Assembly: GCF_964204645.1 (NCBI RefSeq)
Contig: NC_134028.1
Location: 24,030,153-24,094,152, forward strand
Direction of reading: 5' to 3'
From: Tubulanus polymorphus
Taxonomy: Eukaryota; Nemertea; Palaeonemertea; Tubulaniformes; Tubulanidae
Length of the DNA stretch: 64,000 bases
The notes beneath the pieces were generated by a model. It had not been told where the DNA came from, made no database searches, and worked only from the letters and a program-made list of their open reading frames with translations. The position numbers and the translations under genes were made by a program. This document shows, piece after piece, positions 22,101 through 33,938 of the stretch (positions within the stretch are counted from its first letter, which is position 1; every line of letters begins with the position of its first letter).

Positions 22101-24052
22101 CTTAAATGTCAGTTAAAAATAAAACAATACCTTATCAGTAGTTAAGATGAAAGCATCCATTACGAAAATGAAGCTAACAATTACCATTCTCAAATTCTCA
22201 AATAATCGAGGAGATATATAACTAACTATGAAACGATTGTTGAATAGATTTACCGTCATTTTGTCATGATAAACTTTCATCCGATTTTTCGATAATTCGA
22301 CTAAAAAATTGCACGAGTAATCAATAAGACCAATTACAGTAATTAAAGTTAAACAAAAAAATAATAATTTCTCTGGTACTCTCTGCCATCTATACCAATC
22401 AATTAATTATACGTGATAATAATATCTATAATAATAATAATAATGATAATTATAATCGATATTTCTTACGCATTGCACATGTCAACGTATATTCACATAC
22501 ATAAAGCACCGTGTTCGCGAAATCTGTTATAGAAATGACATCAGTTCATATAAAAAAGAGCTCTTCATTTGGGCTGCTATACGGTACTCTCCATCGAGAG
22601 TCCCTGATTTTTACCGATATAACTACTACGGTAGGTGCGTACGACAAACTTCGCGTAATAAAGAGGCAAGTTGACCCGTAAAGCAATTTTCAGGGCGAGA
22701 CGAGACTAGACTAGAAAGAGTTCAGAGACAGATTCATGAAAAAAAAAGAGACGGCAGCAGTGAAGTGATGAATTACAAGATCTAGACAGATTTACCTGTT
22801 GACTAGTTAGATATATATGTATTTGTATTTACACTACATAAATGAGGCAGATATTTAGAAGTTTTGATTGTAGTATATTGCTTGCATTCGATCTCGGGAT
22901 CGAGTTGACAGCGCATGGTTCAGCGAGATATGATTTAGAAGTAATAATGCCTGTAAGGGTCAACTTGCTTCCGCAACGTCGTCTCGTTTTTCTAACACAT
23001 TTTCTAAAGAGAAATTTTGATTCAGTTTTACAGAGATTTCTCCGGAAAAGGCACCAACTGAGATTCGTTAGAAGACACTTTTACGGAAACCTTCGCGGCT
23101 AAATTTAAGAGCACATATCGATCAATCCTAGAGATTCTGACATCAGTATCCTTCGCAAAAAACCCAGAATACCGTCTAAACATTTCCGAAAAGAACGCTG
23201 ATAAATTGGAAAATATACAAAATAGATTAGTGTCTTTTGCTCGCAATTGCACAACACTTCAAGTTTGATGACAAATAAAAGTGACAAGCAATTTTTGCAC
23301 ACTTTTATTTCAACATAATGGCAAGAATAACGCACGGCTTCGAACGAAGTAACTGGTAAAAGGACACGAGGATGATTTTCCTTTTTATCGTCCAAAATTC
23401 ACAAATAAAGGTGGGTTAATAAAAGTATATCGCAGTATGAGCATTTAAAGAATTGAAATGAGAGGGCAAATGTTGTGCAATGACGAGCTCATTTTTTATG
23501 CGGTCGCTCTTTTTCTAACCAGAGCGTCCCAGCGCAGAACGTCATTCGTTTCGATGTTGCGCAAAGTTCATCGTAACTATAATGAGAATTAACTGAAAAC
23601 CACCGGTTCCGACACTTCGGTCCGGTTATCGTTGAAACGATGCACCTACGTTCCCGGGCTTCATATTCCGTATAAAAATACACACGAATCGGAAATGTCG
23701 CAGAATTCAACTAAATCATCGCGAGCCGCGTCTGGTCTCTCGTCCTACAACCCGGCAGTGTTCGTAGACGACTTCAAACTATAAAGACGTCGCACTTTTC
23801 AACTTGTTTTATCGAAGAGACAGTGTCTCCGTTATCACAACACACATTCGTAAGCCCGACTCTTTCGCTCTCTCTCTAATTAGAGAATATGGTGGGCTGT
23901 TTTTTTTTTCTATTGGCGGCTTGGAACCAGTCAGTCAGTCAGTCAGTGTGTATGTGTGTAAAATGAAGAGTTTTTATGTTTGTCATGCGCTGCAGTCATT
24001 CGACTTGGCCAATACTGTCGGAGATGATGACATGCGATGCGTGGTATAATCA
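19166..24052 (-). other. Region 3' of the Rbfox stop codon; UTR and flank
   Basis: No coding exon is evident. On the minus strand an AATAAA lies at about 23303-23308, about 745 bases past the Rbfox stop, and could end a short 3' UTR. TGTAAATA sites (Pumilio-type) also occur on this strand at about 20087 and 20633, so a longer AU-rich UTR is possible. (AAT)n tracts lie at about 21264 and 22429. Confidence 0.3.
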
Positions 24053-24097
24053 TCAGTACGGGGCGAATCTTTGATAACCACCTCGATAAACCGTCGG
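24053..24097 (-). CDS. Rbfox: Rbfox terminal coding exon (exon 11)
   Basis: 45 nt, phase 0, encoding PTVYRGGYQRFAPY and a TGA stop, after the acceptor tatcatttcag. The C-terminal RFAPY motif is near invariant in animal Rbfox proteins and lies in the region that carries the nuclear localisation signal in vertebrates. Confidence 0.93.
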   Translation of the reverse strand, partial: PTVYRGGYQRFAPY

Positions 24098-24694
24098 CTG
24101 AAATGATATAATATCTAACGTTACGAACGCCGCACGTGATGATGATGAAAGTATATCGTAATAGATCGCGTGAAAGTATTACTCTTTCACACCGCGCTAC
24201 TAATTACAATCGGACCCTCACTACACGTTTAGGCATAATTAATTACGTTTCAGTTCGATCAAAAGAAAGATCAGTCGATGAAGATGCTAAGATGAATTTA
24301 CAGATATCTTTCAAATGGGTTTCATAATCTGTAAACCTGACTTTTTCATTTTGAATATATCTCAGAAAATGGAAAATCTTCGGAAAAGTCAGGTAAACGG
24401 ATTTCAGTTGATGAATCTTTAAATTGTGGGATTTTTTAGGCAAGTAAAAATTGATACCTTGTTTCTTATTTCAGCTGAGCTTTAAAGTTGACCCGCCCCG
24501 GGCGCTTGTACAAAACATTTTCTAAATGAACTGATTGCGAATTTTATTGCAGTTCAAAACATGATCCGGCCGATTGGAGAAACGAGGTATAATTTTTACT
24601 TTTCATATTCAGTCTCAATTGATTTCGGGTATCGCAATCATCAGCAAACATTCTATATATAGCTTTAGTTGGTAGAACGAGGTTCAGTACTTAC

Positions 24695-24764
24695 TGAATA
24701 TCCAGGCACTGGGCCAATACTGTGTCCTAAATACGGATCTGTAGCGTATTCTCTTCCCGGATAA
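24695..24764 (-). CDS. Rbfox: Rbfox exon 10
   Basis: 70 nt, enters in phase 2 and leaves in phase 0, with acceptor tccatttcag and donor GTAAGT. Encodes YPGREYATDPYLGHSIGPVP and the following GYS. Tyr/Gly-rich like other Rbfox tails. Skipping the donor would add a short tail (STEPRSTN) before a stop, so an alternative C-terminus is formally possible. Confidence 0.92.
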
Positions 24765-25125
24765 CTGAAATGGATAAATACAGCGCGTAATAATTTCCGT
24801 CTGATAAAAATGTATTTACGAGTCCCGACATATTGCACCAGAGAACGATAAACTTCGCATTTTAAGCGGACCTGATTATAATGATTTATCGGTTACGACA
24901 GCTTGAATATCTAAACCGAAATAAAGCCTATTATTTATTTTTAAACTACCACTCCTAACTAACATATTTCAAATACGTGATTTTCACTTGTAAACATGTT
25001 GCCATCTATGTTTGAATGAAGAGTGGCGACATCTATTGGATGTCAGGCAAACAGCATAATGGCGATGCTGCATTACTACGTCCAGAACACTCGGGTGATA
25101 GGCTCAAAACTCACAGTGAAAATAT

Positions 25126-25425
25126 ATTTGGACATACAGGATGGCCACTTTCCGCCCATGAGTTTTCCTAATTTTCTACATGTGATTACACAAAATTCCC
25201 TGGGTGAATCAGAGAATTTTCTAAGTTTTAAAATGTAACAATTTATTCATTTTTCATTGAATCACGTATTGGTAAAGAAATGCTTGGTCAATAGCATTAT
25301 GCAAATTCCCTGAGTTTTCTAGGCTTTTGGTAAAATCTGTCAAATTCATCGAGTTTTTCCTGATTTGTCTAGATTTCTCGTATTCCAGGTATTCCAGGTT
25401 TTCCAGGTCAGTGCCCCCCCCCCCC
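25126..25425. mobile_element. MITE-like element, caggGtggccact family, copy A
   Basis: Begins caggatggccactttccgcc, runs through ccctgggtgaa and several ttccaggt motifs, and ends near a C-run at 25416. It shares its left end and the repeated ttttccagg-type interior with copies at 25873, 30517 and 56290. No coding capacity. Confidence 0.5.
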
Positions 25426-25500
25426 GATATAACCTCCTTTAATTACGATTATTGATAATACCAAAAATACATATGTATTTTTGATAATACTTATACTAAC

Positions 25501-25604
25501 CCAGCTACTGCGTAAGTGGCAGGTGCAGCTGCTACTGTAGGTATGGCATATCTAGATACGGTTCCGAGCGCACCTCCAGCTGCAGCGGCGGCCGCTGCGA
25601 ACGG
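25501..25604 (-). CDS. Rbfox: Rbfox exon 9
   Basis: 104 nt, phase 0 to phase 2, acceptor ttattttgtag, donor GTTAGT. Encodes an alanine-rich segment beginning PFAAAAAAAGGALGTVSRYA. With exon 10 it makes 174 nt, so the two could be skipped together in frame. Confidence 0.9.
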
Positions 25605-25782
25605 CTACAAAATAAAAACATCAAAATCAACATCAATCTTTGATTCTCCATCGTTGAAAACAAATCGATACGAACGAAGAAAACGTAACGACGACGACGA
25701 CGACCGAGTACGACTGTGACGAATCTGAGACAAACATCGAGAATGTAATAGAAATTGTTTGATAACGCACTTGAACTTTTAC

Positions 25783-25834
25783 CTGGTAGCGGTCAGTGTA
25801 CGTAGCTGCAAGGAACGGGTCTTGGTAAACACCC
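25783..25834 (-). CDS. Rbfox: Rbfox exon 8
   Basis: 52 nt, phase 2 to phase 0, acceptor tatttttcag, donor GTAAAA. Encodes GVYQDPFLAATYTDRYQ, equivalent to the VVYQDGFYGADIY region of vertebrate RBFOX proteins. Confidence 0.92.
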
Positions 25835-25872
25835 CTGAAAAATATATAAATATATTCATATCAATAAAGCGT

Positions 25873-26115
25873 TTCAGGGTGGACACTTGGACACTTTTCT
25901 TGCGAATTCCTTGAGTTTTCTATGTTAATTTGTACAACTTATGGAGAAATTTCTAGGTTTCTAGATTTCATGAATCCTGCATCGATAAACGCATGCGTCG
26001 TCAACAGCATCATTCAAGTTTTCCAGGTTTTATTTTGCAAAATTCGTCAAATTTCCTAAGTTTCCCCTGATTTCCCCTAGATATTTCTGATTCCCTGTTT
26101 TTTTCGCAGGTCAGC
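25873..26115. mobile_element. MITE-like element, caggGtggccact family, copy B
   Basis: Begins cagggtggacacttggacac. The interior has ccttgagttttcta, attttccaggtttt-like and ccctgatttcccctag segments. It lies between Rbfox exons 7 and 8. Confidence 0.45.
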
Positions 26116-26976
26116 GTGTACTGTTCTATTAGCGACTGCCGACTCGACGCAGTATTTTACTTAATTAAAATCGAAACAGTTTATTTACGGATGTCTACCG
26201 GAGCCTAACTGGTCCTCGGCGCGGTCGATCCTCCGGAGGGAAGACATAAATCATGCAGGATTCAATCTCCTCGCGAGTATTAATAATGAAGGGCTTAATC
26301 AGAACAAATTGTTGTCTATGCGTCGATAGCTTCCTAAATTAATCCGACAGCTTACGACATCAGGTTCGTTTATTGTTTAAGATTGATGACACGTAGCGCC
26401 TTGCTTCATCATATTCGAGAAAGTTTCTACTGAAGATTCTCAAAGCGTTCAAGATCTACTCGTTCCTAACTAGAGCGTAAACAACGCTGAACAATACACA
26501 ATAAATAGCTAATGAGTGACAGGTGAAATTACGCTTAGCGGAGTACATTTCCCTGTTGTAAGTAGCTGTTATGATTCAATAACCCTTGCAGATTATTTTT
26601 TCAACAGAATCCCGAGACTTTCAGGGTATAAAAGCTTCGAAGATAAGTTATCCGCGATTCCTTTTAGGATCTTTTCCGGAAAACATTTATTTAACGTATC
26701 AGCAATGCTATCGGCAGAAGAATTTTCAACTTTTAATATTGCAGCCAGTCAATTACGTGGCTGCAGGACTTCATTTCTATATTTGTTGATTCGAAATTAA
26801 CCATTTCGACTCAAAACTGTGGCTTTGGGCCCAGTTCAACAGTTCTTAAATAAGATTTGACTAACTGAAAAATGAACTGGTTTTAAATCAAGGGTTAACT
26901 CTGCTTTGGTCCGTGGAACTGGATCTCAGATATTTCTATATCAATGACTATCACCAGTCATATTGGTGGTACTTAC

Positions 26977-27112
26977 GGTGCATATGGCAAGGCTGTGGCA
27001 GCAGCTAATGGAGAAGGGTGTCGTAACGCGGCAGCGGTAGCCGCCGTGTAAGCACCTCTAGTGGCAACAGTTGGCATTCGACCTCGTATGGCAGCACCTC
27101 TCAGAGCGGCAG
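26977..27112 (-). CDS. Rbfox: Rbfox exon 7
   Basis: 136 nt, enters in phase 1 and leaves in phase 2, acceptor tatttgtag, donor GTAAGT. Encodes AAALRGAAIRGRMPTVATRG and more alanine-rich sequence ending LPYAP. It matches the AAAYRGAHLRGRGRTV region of vertebrate RBFOX. Its phase allows direct joining to exon 5 if exon 6 is skipped. Confidence 0.92.
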
Positions 27113-27273
27113 CTACAAATATATACAATCATCATATATAATTCATACATTATCGCGTGAGACACATTATGAAACAATTGTCAGAAAGAGGAAATGATTA
27201 ATTCTATATTAATAGCCTAGAAATTCATCTCAGTAAAATAGAACATAGGAACCAATAGTGGGGAATACTATCA

Positions 27274-27447
27274 ATGGGGAACGCCAACGCTAACTGTGGC
27301 AATTGAGGATGACGCAAACGGCGAGCAAGGATCCACCAGGTGTCGCTAGTAGTTACTCGGTCTTAGTTCGGCGAATCAATTTTGAAAACATAAGACCGCG
27401 TACTCATCACGCCATCTGGTGGGATAGCTGGCGTTGCTGTTCCCCAT
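27274..27447. mobile_element. Short inverted-repeat element with two CTCF-like motifs
   Basis: The ends atggggaacgccaacgctaac (27274-27294) and the reverse complement of 27427-27447 match at about 17 of 21 bases. Inside, CCACCAGGTGTCGC (27333-27346, +) and CCACCAGATGGCG (27410-27422, read on -) face each other. The second fits the CTCF core CCASYAGRKGGC exactly and the first has one mismatch. Confidence 0.55.
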
Positions 27448-29679
27448 CTTAATGATATTACCGATAAAGATAATTTTTTCATCGTAATGTTTCGAGATAC
27501 AGCGAGATCGATTAGAAAGGTTTCTACAATAGGAGAGCGCGGAGATTTTCACTAAAATGTGAACGTAATATATCTATATTATCGATACTGATTTCCGCTA
27601 GAAGCGTGCGCTGGTTTTTCACCTTTCTCTACGTAGTTCATATGATTTAAATATGCGCAAGAATATCGGAAGACATCGCTGACGATATGGAAAATAATTT
27701 TGTTTCCAATAATACGTGAACCCGACAGAAGTTTTAGACGCTCGACGCACCTGCGATTTTGAACAAATATAACACTCTCAGCGATGCCTTCGAGCCGAAT
27801 AAAACTAACGAAGTAACGTCATCAATTTTCATCAGGATCGCCAACCGAACATGCAAACAATGCGAAACCCGATACAATATTTAGGTTGGTACGAAATCGA
27901 AGAAAAATCACCGGCTACAGAAATCGAATTCTTCAGATCTACGACGGTCGGGAGAAATAATTTCAACGATTCGATCGCGAATGATTCGATTTCAAAGAAT
28001 AAATTCATATCAAAGACTAAAAGATCTAAACAGCTACGAAACGAACGCTTTTCTTATCCTTTGATACTCGAGAATCGGGGAATTTTTTTCGATTTTCTTT
28101 CAAGTCTCGGCTGCCGAAGTTTTAGATCGACGAAACGTAATCAATCATTTTCTTCGCGCGCCCGAGGGGAGGGAGGCATATCGCTCAAGAAGGGGGGGGG
28201 GAGAAAAATATCGTTTTGGACTTTGTTCGAATATTTGTTTTGAAAAAGAGAATAATAATCATGCAGCGAGGAAAGCTCGTGATTAATGTGATGCAATGAG
28301 ACATGAATACATACTTTGAATGAATTGGGGCTGTAATAGGGAGTTGTAGATAACGAGACCCTGTCCGTTAGGGGGAGACTCGCAACCTAAATTAGACGCA
28401 GAACAAATAATCGAAAATTAGAAAACGAGGCTGATATAAACATGCGTAACATCATTATTACTATTATCATTATTATTATTGCATCATGCTTCAAATCATT
28501 ATCATTTTTCCATTTTTTTGTTTCTACAAAACGGAATATCGTGAGCATTTATGAAAATGAATGTAACTAATGAATAGTAATTAGTATATATATATAAACT
28601 ATAGAGGAATTCTAGTGCGTAGTATGAAAATAAAGTGTTGGGAGATTGTTATAACTAACTCCCAGTTTCAAAAGAGATAGACGTGGGTTAGGGTTAGGTA
28701 AAGAACGATTTACAGATGCCACGAGTCGTGGCTTTGAAGATCAATGAGTCTTTGAGTCTTTTGAGTCGTCTCATCATTTTATTTGCATCGACGAAAAGTC
28801 GTAAAATCGAAACGCGATTACGAAACGAAATACCTGCGAGGATCGATGATATCGCTATAAATAGACGTCTCGTATAAAGCATTGACAGGCAGATTTCTTA
28901 AAGCGAACGATGGCAAGAATTTTCGAGTGCAGATCACTCGATCAGTATCGGCAAAGAATATCTCTTCAAATGTGTTTTTTCTGATATGTTTAAAATCAAC
29001 TTTTGATGAAATTTAGAAGATTAAAAGCGAATTTTATCAAAATCAAAATTGAATGACACGACATCTTGAATTCTAGCTAGAGATCATTGTTAGGTGTCAA
29101 AACCGAAAAAAAATAACTATGGATGGAAGTTGTTTTACAACTTCGAACCAAAAAAACAGTCAAGAGTTTGTCTATCTTTTGAAATTGCAACTAGACAAAG
29201 TTCCTTTTAAGTTCTCAAATATCGCGTTCTTTTCTGGGTGCTTTCGGAGCAAAATGCGATGAAAATATCGATCGAATGCCGAATAAATGAAATCCGTTCT
29301 CCGCCGAGGCACTCCTTTTTAACGTGTTAGTTTTAAGTCGTAAGGTGGGTGTATTAGATGATGTCATTCGAGCCGCAGAAGAGCTACAAGTGGGAAGAAT
29401 TGCGAAACCGGCGCAAAAATCTTTCTCAACGGCAATCTTCGGGAAGTAATCGGAAACGACGTCATTTCAAAACTATCATTTTCCTTCCAATAATCCGTGT
29501 TTCAGAGGAGATTAAAATAGTGCGGCTGTTTGTCATTCTCGTGGCAGCCAGGTTTTTCTTCGAGAAATTCCCGTTACGGCGAAAAAGAAGTTGCAGAGTT
29601 GGGAATCGTAGCTGGCGACCTTTTTATATACTAAAGCCATGGGGATTTGGGGTACAGGGGCGGGGGTAGTTTAACACTT

Positions 29680-30005
29680 AGACTGCTGATGACATGATGC
29701 AATCGGTTGCAACTGGTCGCGTAGGTTGACTGCGATGGTGCGTGACTATAGACTCTTATCAGTCGCAAGAGCAACATGGGTCGCATGCGATTAAGATGGT
29801 CGCATCGCAGGAAATGGAACATGCACAACTTAATGCACCTAGTTTCACTTGGGGCCGCTTTAGATCTTTGTGAAGCCGTTGTTAGTGGTAAATCACAGGG
29901 AATCGCATCACGAGCCGCTGCCAGTTGCAAGGCTGACCTACACCTGAGTGCAGAGCAACTCAAATGTGTTTTCCCAGTGTTTGGGAGTATTGGGAGTTGC
30001 CATTT
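29680..30005. repeat. Dispersed gtcgca-rich repeat, copy 1
   Basis: Contains tcagtcgcaagagcaacatg, tcgcatgcgatt and gccagttgcaaggctgacct. The same order of pieces recurs at 46855-47070 and, in part, at 60030-60140. Probably a non-autonomous element. Confidence 0.5.
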
Positions 30006-30516
30006 TCTAAATTCACCATTTTTCCAGAAGTCGATCATAAGACACTGAACTGTTTAAATAAGAATATACTAGAATGACTGCATTAACGTTGTGATAATCA
30101 GTAATTAGCGATGTAAGAAGAGACTTATCCGACCATATTCTACTCAAGCAATATGCATATATCCTTCATACTTGTATCGATCATACTGTAATTTCAGAGA
30201 AATGACCGTCAAGTAAATTCAGACGAGGTCTCGTAACATCTTCGAACTTCGGAGGTGTTATATACGCTCGGATACGGATTGGTTTTTTTTGACGAGGCGG
30301 CGCAGTCGAGGTACCCGACGACGAGTAGGATATTGAGATATTGTATACGTTACGAGGATAATCCGGTCTCAATTACCGGTAGATGTGTATGTATGAATGT
30401 CTGTTCACCGAACGTGGTAAGAATTGATTAGAATGAAGAAAGAAGAAACGCATATTAGTCAGAATCATCAAATATGGGCGGAAACCATTTGGAAGTTCGA
30501 AAAGGTCGTACCACGA

Positions 30517-30779
30517 TATCAGGGTGGCCACTTTATTTGACTTGCTTTTCCCCCTGACTATTCCCTGACAAGCCGATTGTTCCCCCCCCCCCCGACTTGA
30601 TTTGGAAAGAATCCAATCAATTAACACAGTAAAATAGATTAGGTACAGACGGAAACTGTTTGATTTTATGCATGATCTAGCAATCTCAACACATAACCCT
30701 GACTCCCTGCTTTTTAGATTTTTTCTTTTATACATAATTCCCTGACTTTTTGTCGAAAAGTTTAGTGGCCACCCTGATA
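30517..30779. mobile_element. MITE with perfect 16-bp terminal inverted repeats
   Basis: TATCAGGGTGGCCACT at 30517-30532 is exactly inverted at 30764-30779. The interior has ccctgac motifs and a C-run. It is the best preserved member of the family also seen at 25126, 25873 and 56290. I could not confirm a target-site duplication. Confidence 0.8.
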
Positions 30780-31216
30780 ATATGGCAATTGTTTTGAATA
30801 TGAAAATGTCATGATATTTCTGATGACACTCGTATATTGGCAGAATAAATGACATAGAAGTGCCCGCCTGGCGTGCAGGTGCTAGTGAGATGACGTGATA
30901 GCAAACATGCAAAAAACATTAACATGCAATAAAACTACACATGTTCAATGAGGTAATTGTGTTAATTACGTATAAAATTGCGGGATAATTCGATGGAGAA
31001 TACCGATTAAAGTTTTAATCACAATTAACATAATTCGTCTTGAAAGTCGTTAAAATGCTAATTCAAAACTGTTTAATTCGCTAGCTGATAACTGATCCAA
31101 GCGATGGTTCTTTAATCGTACAATTTTGAAGGCCCTCCATTGAAGAGGTATGAAAGATAGGTGCAATTAGTATCATCCATTTTATCACTAATTCCCCGGC
31201 CATTCCTCCCTCCTCT

Positions 31217-31222
31217 CATGCA
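31217..31222 (-). promoter_or_regulatory. UGCAUG downstream of the 72-nt exon
   Basis: Lies about 345 bases downstream of exon 6 in its intron, a position from which Rbfox usually promotes inclusion. Two more copies are at 30923-30928 and 30906-30911. Confidence 0.5.
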
Positions 31223-31244
31223 CATATAAGCCACGATCACAAAG

Positions 31245-31415
31245 AGACGATTTGGCCCGGGCTGAAGTAAAATTTGGGCCCTGCTTAATAAGCGAGTGCG
31301 TTTACCCATAAAGTATTATCAAAATGATGCTGTGGCAAGTGAGCGGAGTCATTTCCAGAAACGCGCAATAACTTGATCAGCTCTAAAGTTTGGAACAGGC
31401 CTGGTTGGATGTTTT
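31245..31415. repeat. Dispersed repeat, copy 1 (pairs with 60545-60735)
   Basis: Shares ttggcccggg, atcaaaatgatgctgtggca, agtgag followed by gtcatttcca, and a ggcctgg end with the copy near 60.6 kb. Confidence 0.55.
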
Positions 31416-31565
31416 TTTTTCTTTAGGCATGGACCCATTTGGTGCCAGTGCGAATGAATTGCTGATACGGGTAAAAATACGCTCCGTGTGATCGCAGGTA
31501 CGACAACGGATTTACTCATTTCATACACATAAAACCAATCATCGTGATAAAAGTCATCGACGTAC

Positions 31566-31637
31566 CGAGTCTTTGCTGGTCCTCGGTGGACTGTTGAAGG
31601 GCTAAGGCGTACGCGCTATGGACATCAGTGGGCACCG
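31566..31637 (-). CDS. Rbfox: Rbfox exon 6, likely cassette exon
   Basis: 72 nt, phase 1 at both ends, acceptor tctattttcag, donor GTACGT. Encodes AVPTDVHSAYALALQQSTED and QQRL. It is not similar to the vertebrate WKLNPVVGAVY exon. Because it is symmetric it can be skipped without a frame change. TGCATG motifs lie downstream in the following intron at 31217-31222, 30923-30928 and 30906-30911. Confidence 0.82.
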
Positions 31638-31887
31638 CTGAAAATAGAACACAACGTGAAAATATACTCGAGGCGAATATTCAAAATACAACATCGATTT
31701 TCCGTATCGTTTTAAGACATCGGCTTTTATCATATACTGATGGTTTTAGAAGACTGTTTCTCGATCAATGGCAGTAATACCAAAATGCCTCGAGGGTGAA
31801 ATGAAATGTCTGGTTTACATTGGTTCTTTAAGTTTACTTTGTGTAAACCGATCTACTCCAGTTCATAGCTCTAAACGCAGTAGCGAA

Positions 31888-31906
31888 GAGAGAGAGAGAG
31901 AGAGAT
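31888..31906. repeat. (GA)n microsatellite
   Basis: About nine GA units in the intron between Rbfox exons 5 and 6. Confidence 0.85.
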
Positions 31907-33377
31907 AGAGTTCACATTCTAAAGAAAATGGAAGAGAATATTCTGTAACAACAATCCCCGTAGGTGTGCAGGGGTGGATTAAGGGGATCACTGCCTTCCC
32001 ACTGAGGTCGCCCCTTTTTGCCAAGACAGGGATTGTTAAAACCTGTCAATTTTACGCTCATCCTCGTGTAAATGGCATCTTTTAGGATGTATTTCTTCAA
32101 AGATTCCTTACCCTAGATTGATGGACCCCACTAGTTGCCTTAGACTTGGGTCCTTTTTATTTATTCTGGACGCAACCGTTCCAATTTTCCTGGATGTATT
32201 CAAATCTGATTCACAATTCAGTTCGAAATCAGCGAATAAAAACCTTACATAAAATCGGATCCATCATTTTTTTTACCGATTCATGCGTAGATGCAACAGG
32301 CTGCAAAAACTTAGCACGTATAAATTCATCTCATCAGTTGCCATAGAAACGTGCATTTTCGTACAATAATAATGTCGGTGAACGCGATGCCCCGCGATGA
32401 ATCCACAGTCGAAACAATATCGCGCGGTAGCGCTGAACGTGGCCGGCACTGTCGCCGGTGTTCACCGATCTGTGAATGTTCCTACACAGCAGCACGAATC
32501 AATATTTCGTACATACAACACGGCAAGATACTTGTTTTTAACAGCAGGAAGATGACACAGTCCTCGAGCATCAGACGGTATCAGAACCTACCCGTCGAGT
32601 AATTAGTGCGTACAGTTAAACTTGTATGAGTCGTTTCGCCCTTAGTCAGAAAATCAGAAGAAATTTCTAGGTCCATTGAGAGTGTTACATGGTTGCCAGG
32701 GGCTGCAGTTGCTCAAAAGTTGATTATAGTTAACCAGTGAATAGTTGACTTAGTGTCATTTATTGATATTTCATTGCTACTCGGGTATTTATCTCCTTGG
32801 TTATCTTTATCTAACTTAAAAGCAATTGAAGCCCCTGATTTTTAGGTTTTTATAAAATTCCCAACTTTTCAAAAAATGTTTTCTCCACAAAAAGTAACCC
32901 TAAATAGCGAGTGCTGTGATATCCTTAAGTCAAATTTAGTGGAAATTGAATTTTCCCAAAAGTTTTACTGCGCAAGTTTAGTGTTGAACATGTATGATTT
33001 CAGCCGATGTGAACGTCTAACGAACTGAACTATAGACGAAGGTCTATCAATATGAACTTCTATGGAGCAGGACTATAGATGAAGTTCAACCAATATGAAC
33101 GTTTAAAGAGATGAATACCGATGACGTTCACATACGCCTGTATGTTATCCAGTATTTCGTGTTTAAAGCCCCCACTGATCCGATACATTAGACATAAAAT
33201 ACATCCCAAAGTTATGTTCTATGATGGCAAGAAAATTGTTTGATATCTACGCTTTATAACCAATGGGGCCGTTCTAAAACAATAATCCATAACACCAGTG
33301 AGGATTCAAAGTTAATTAGGGAGATATTCGTAAGCGGATTTTAGAACTTTCGAATATGAAGTAGAATCAATACTCAC

Positions 33378-33438
33378 CAGTTGGTACAGTGGGTGTCGGG
33401 TTTTTCTTCGTCATAACTCTTGCCGTAGCATTATTCAC
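33378..33438 (-). CDS. Rbfox: Rbfox exon 5 (end of RRM)
   Basis: 61 nt, the same length as the vertebrate exon at this place, phase 0 to phase 1, acceptor gatttcgcag, donor GTGAGT. Encodes VNNATARVMTKKNPTPTVPT, the conserved last strand of the RRM and the linker. Confidence 0.95.
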
Positions 33439-33938
33439 CTGCGAAATCGAACGAAACAAAAACCGAATAAATAAAACGGTTCATTTCCGAAAATGTTTCC
33501 TGGTCGTCGGACAAAAAAATCGTCCGCGTTTTACCGTTCTCGAAATCGGCGAAATTCGGACGATTTTTTTCCACGACGTTGAAACATTTTCGGAAATTCA
33601 ATCGAAAAAAACAGGAAAATGAAAATTCGTCAAAAATATCAAAGCAATCTGTTCAGCATTGACCCGATATAGTTTTTTTTCCGGGAGGGATAATGGAACT
33701 GTGCGGCAGATTGAGTAACTACAGCTCGATATATCGGATAATTTCGGAACACAGGTGGTACCACCGGTTACAGGAGCCAAAACCATCGAAATCATACGAA
33801 TAATAGCTGAATACTGCAGCTGTGTCTGTCAACAGAACACCGTTTTATACTGATATCATTATTAAACCGTTCTGCTGATTTTGCCAGCTGAGAATCAGTC
33901 AAATACAGAAAATCTCAATCTCAGAAAAGTCTGACTAA

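Noticed and set aside
22842-23102. 86-codon plus-strand frame downstream of Rbfox
   Set aside because: No similarity to anything known. It lies antisense to the likely Rbfox 3' region and overlaps other open frames.
27851-28243. 130-codon open frame on the plus strand inside Rbfox
   Set aside because: Low-complexity Lys/Arg/Ser composition, antisense to an intron, no recognisable domain and a G-run near the end. Likely chance.
30181-30372. 63-codon minus-strand frame as an alternative Rbfox exon
   Set aside because: It is on the right strand and somewhat exon-like in composition, but it has no clear acceptor in the phase left by exon 6 and no similarity to Rbfox tails.
30373-30912. 179-codon minus-strand frame
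   Set aside because: Most of it runs through the inverted-repeat MITE at 30517-30779. The peptide has no sensible character.
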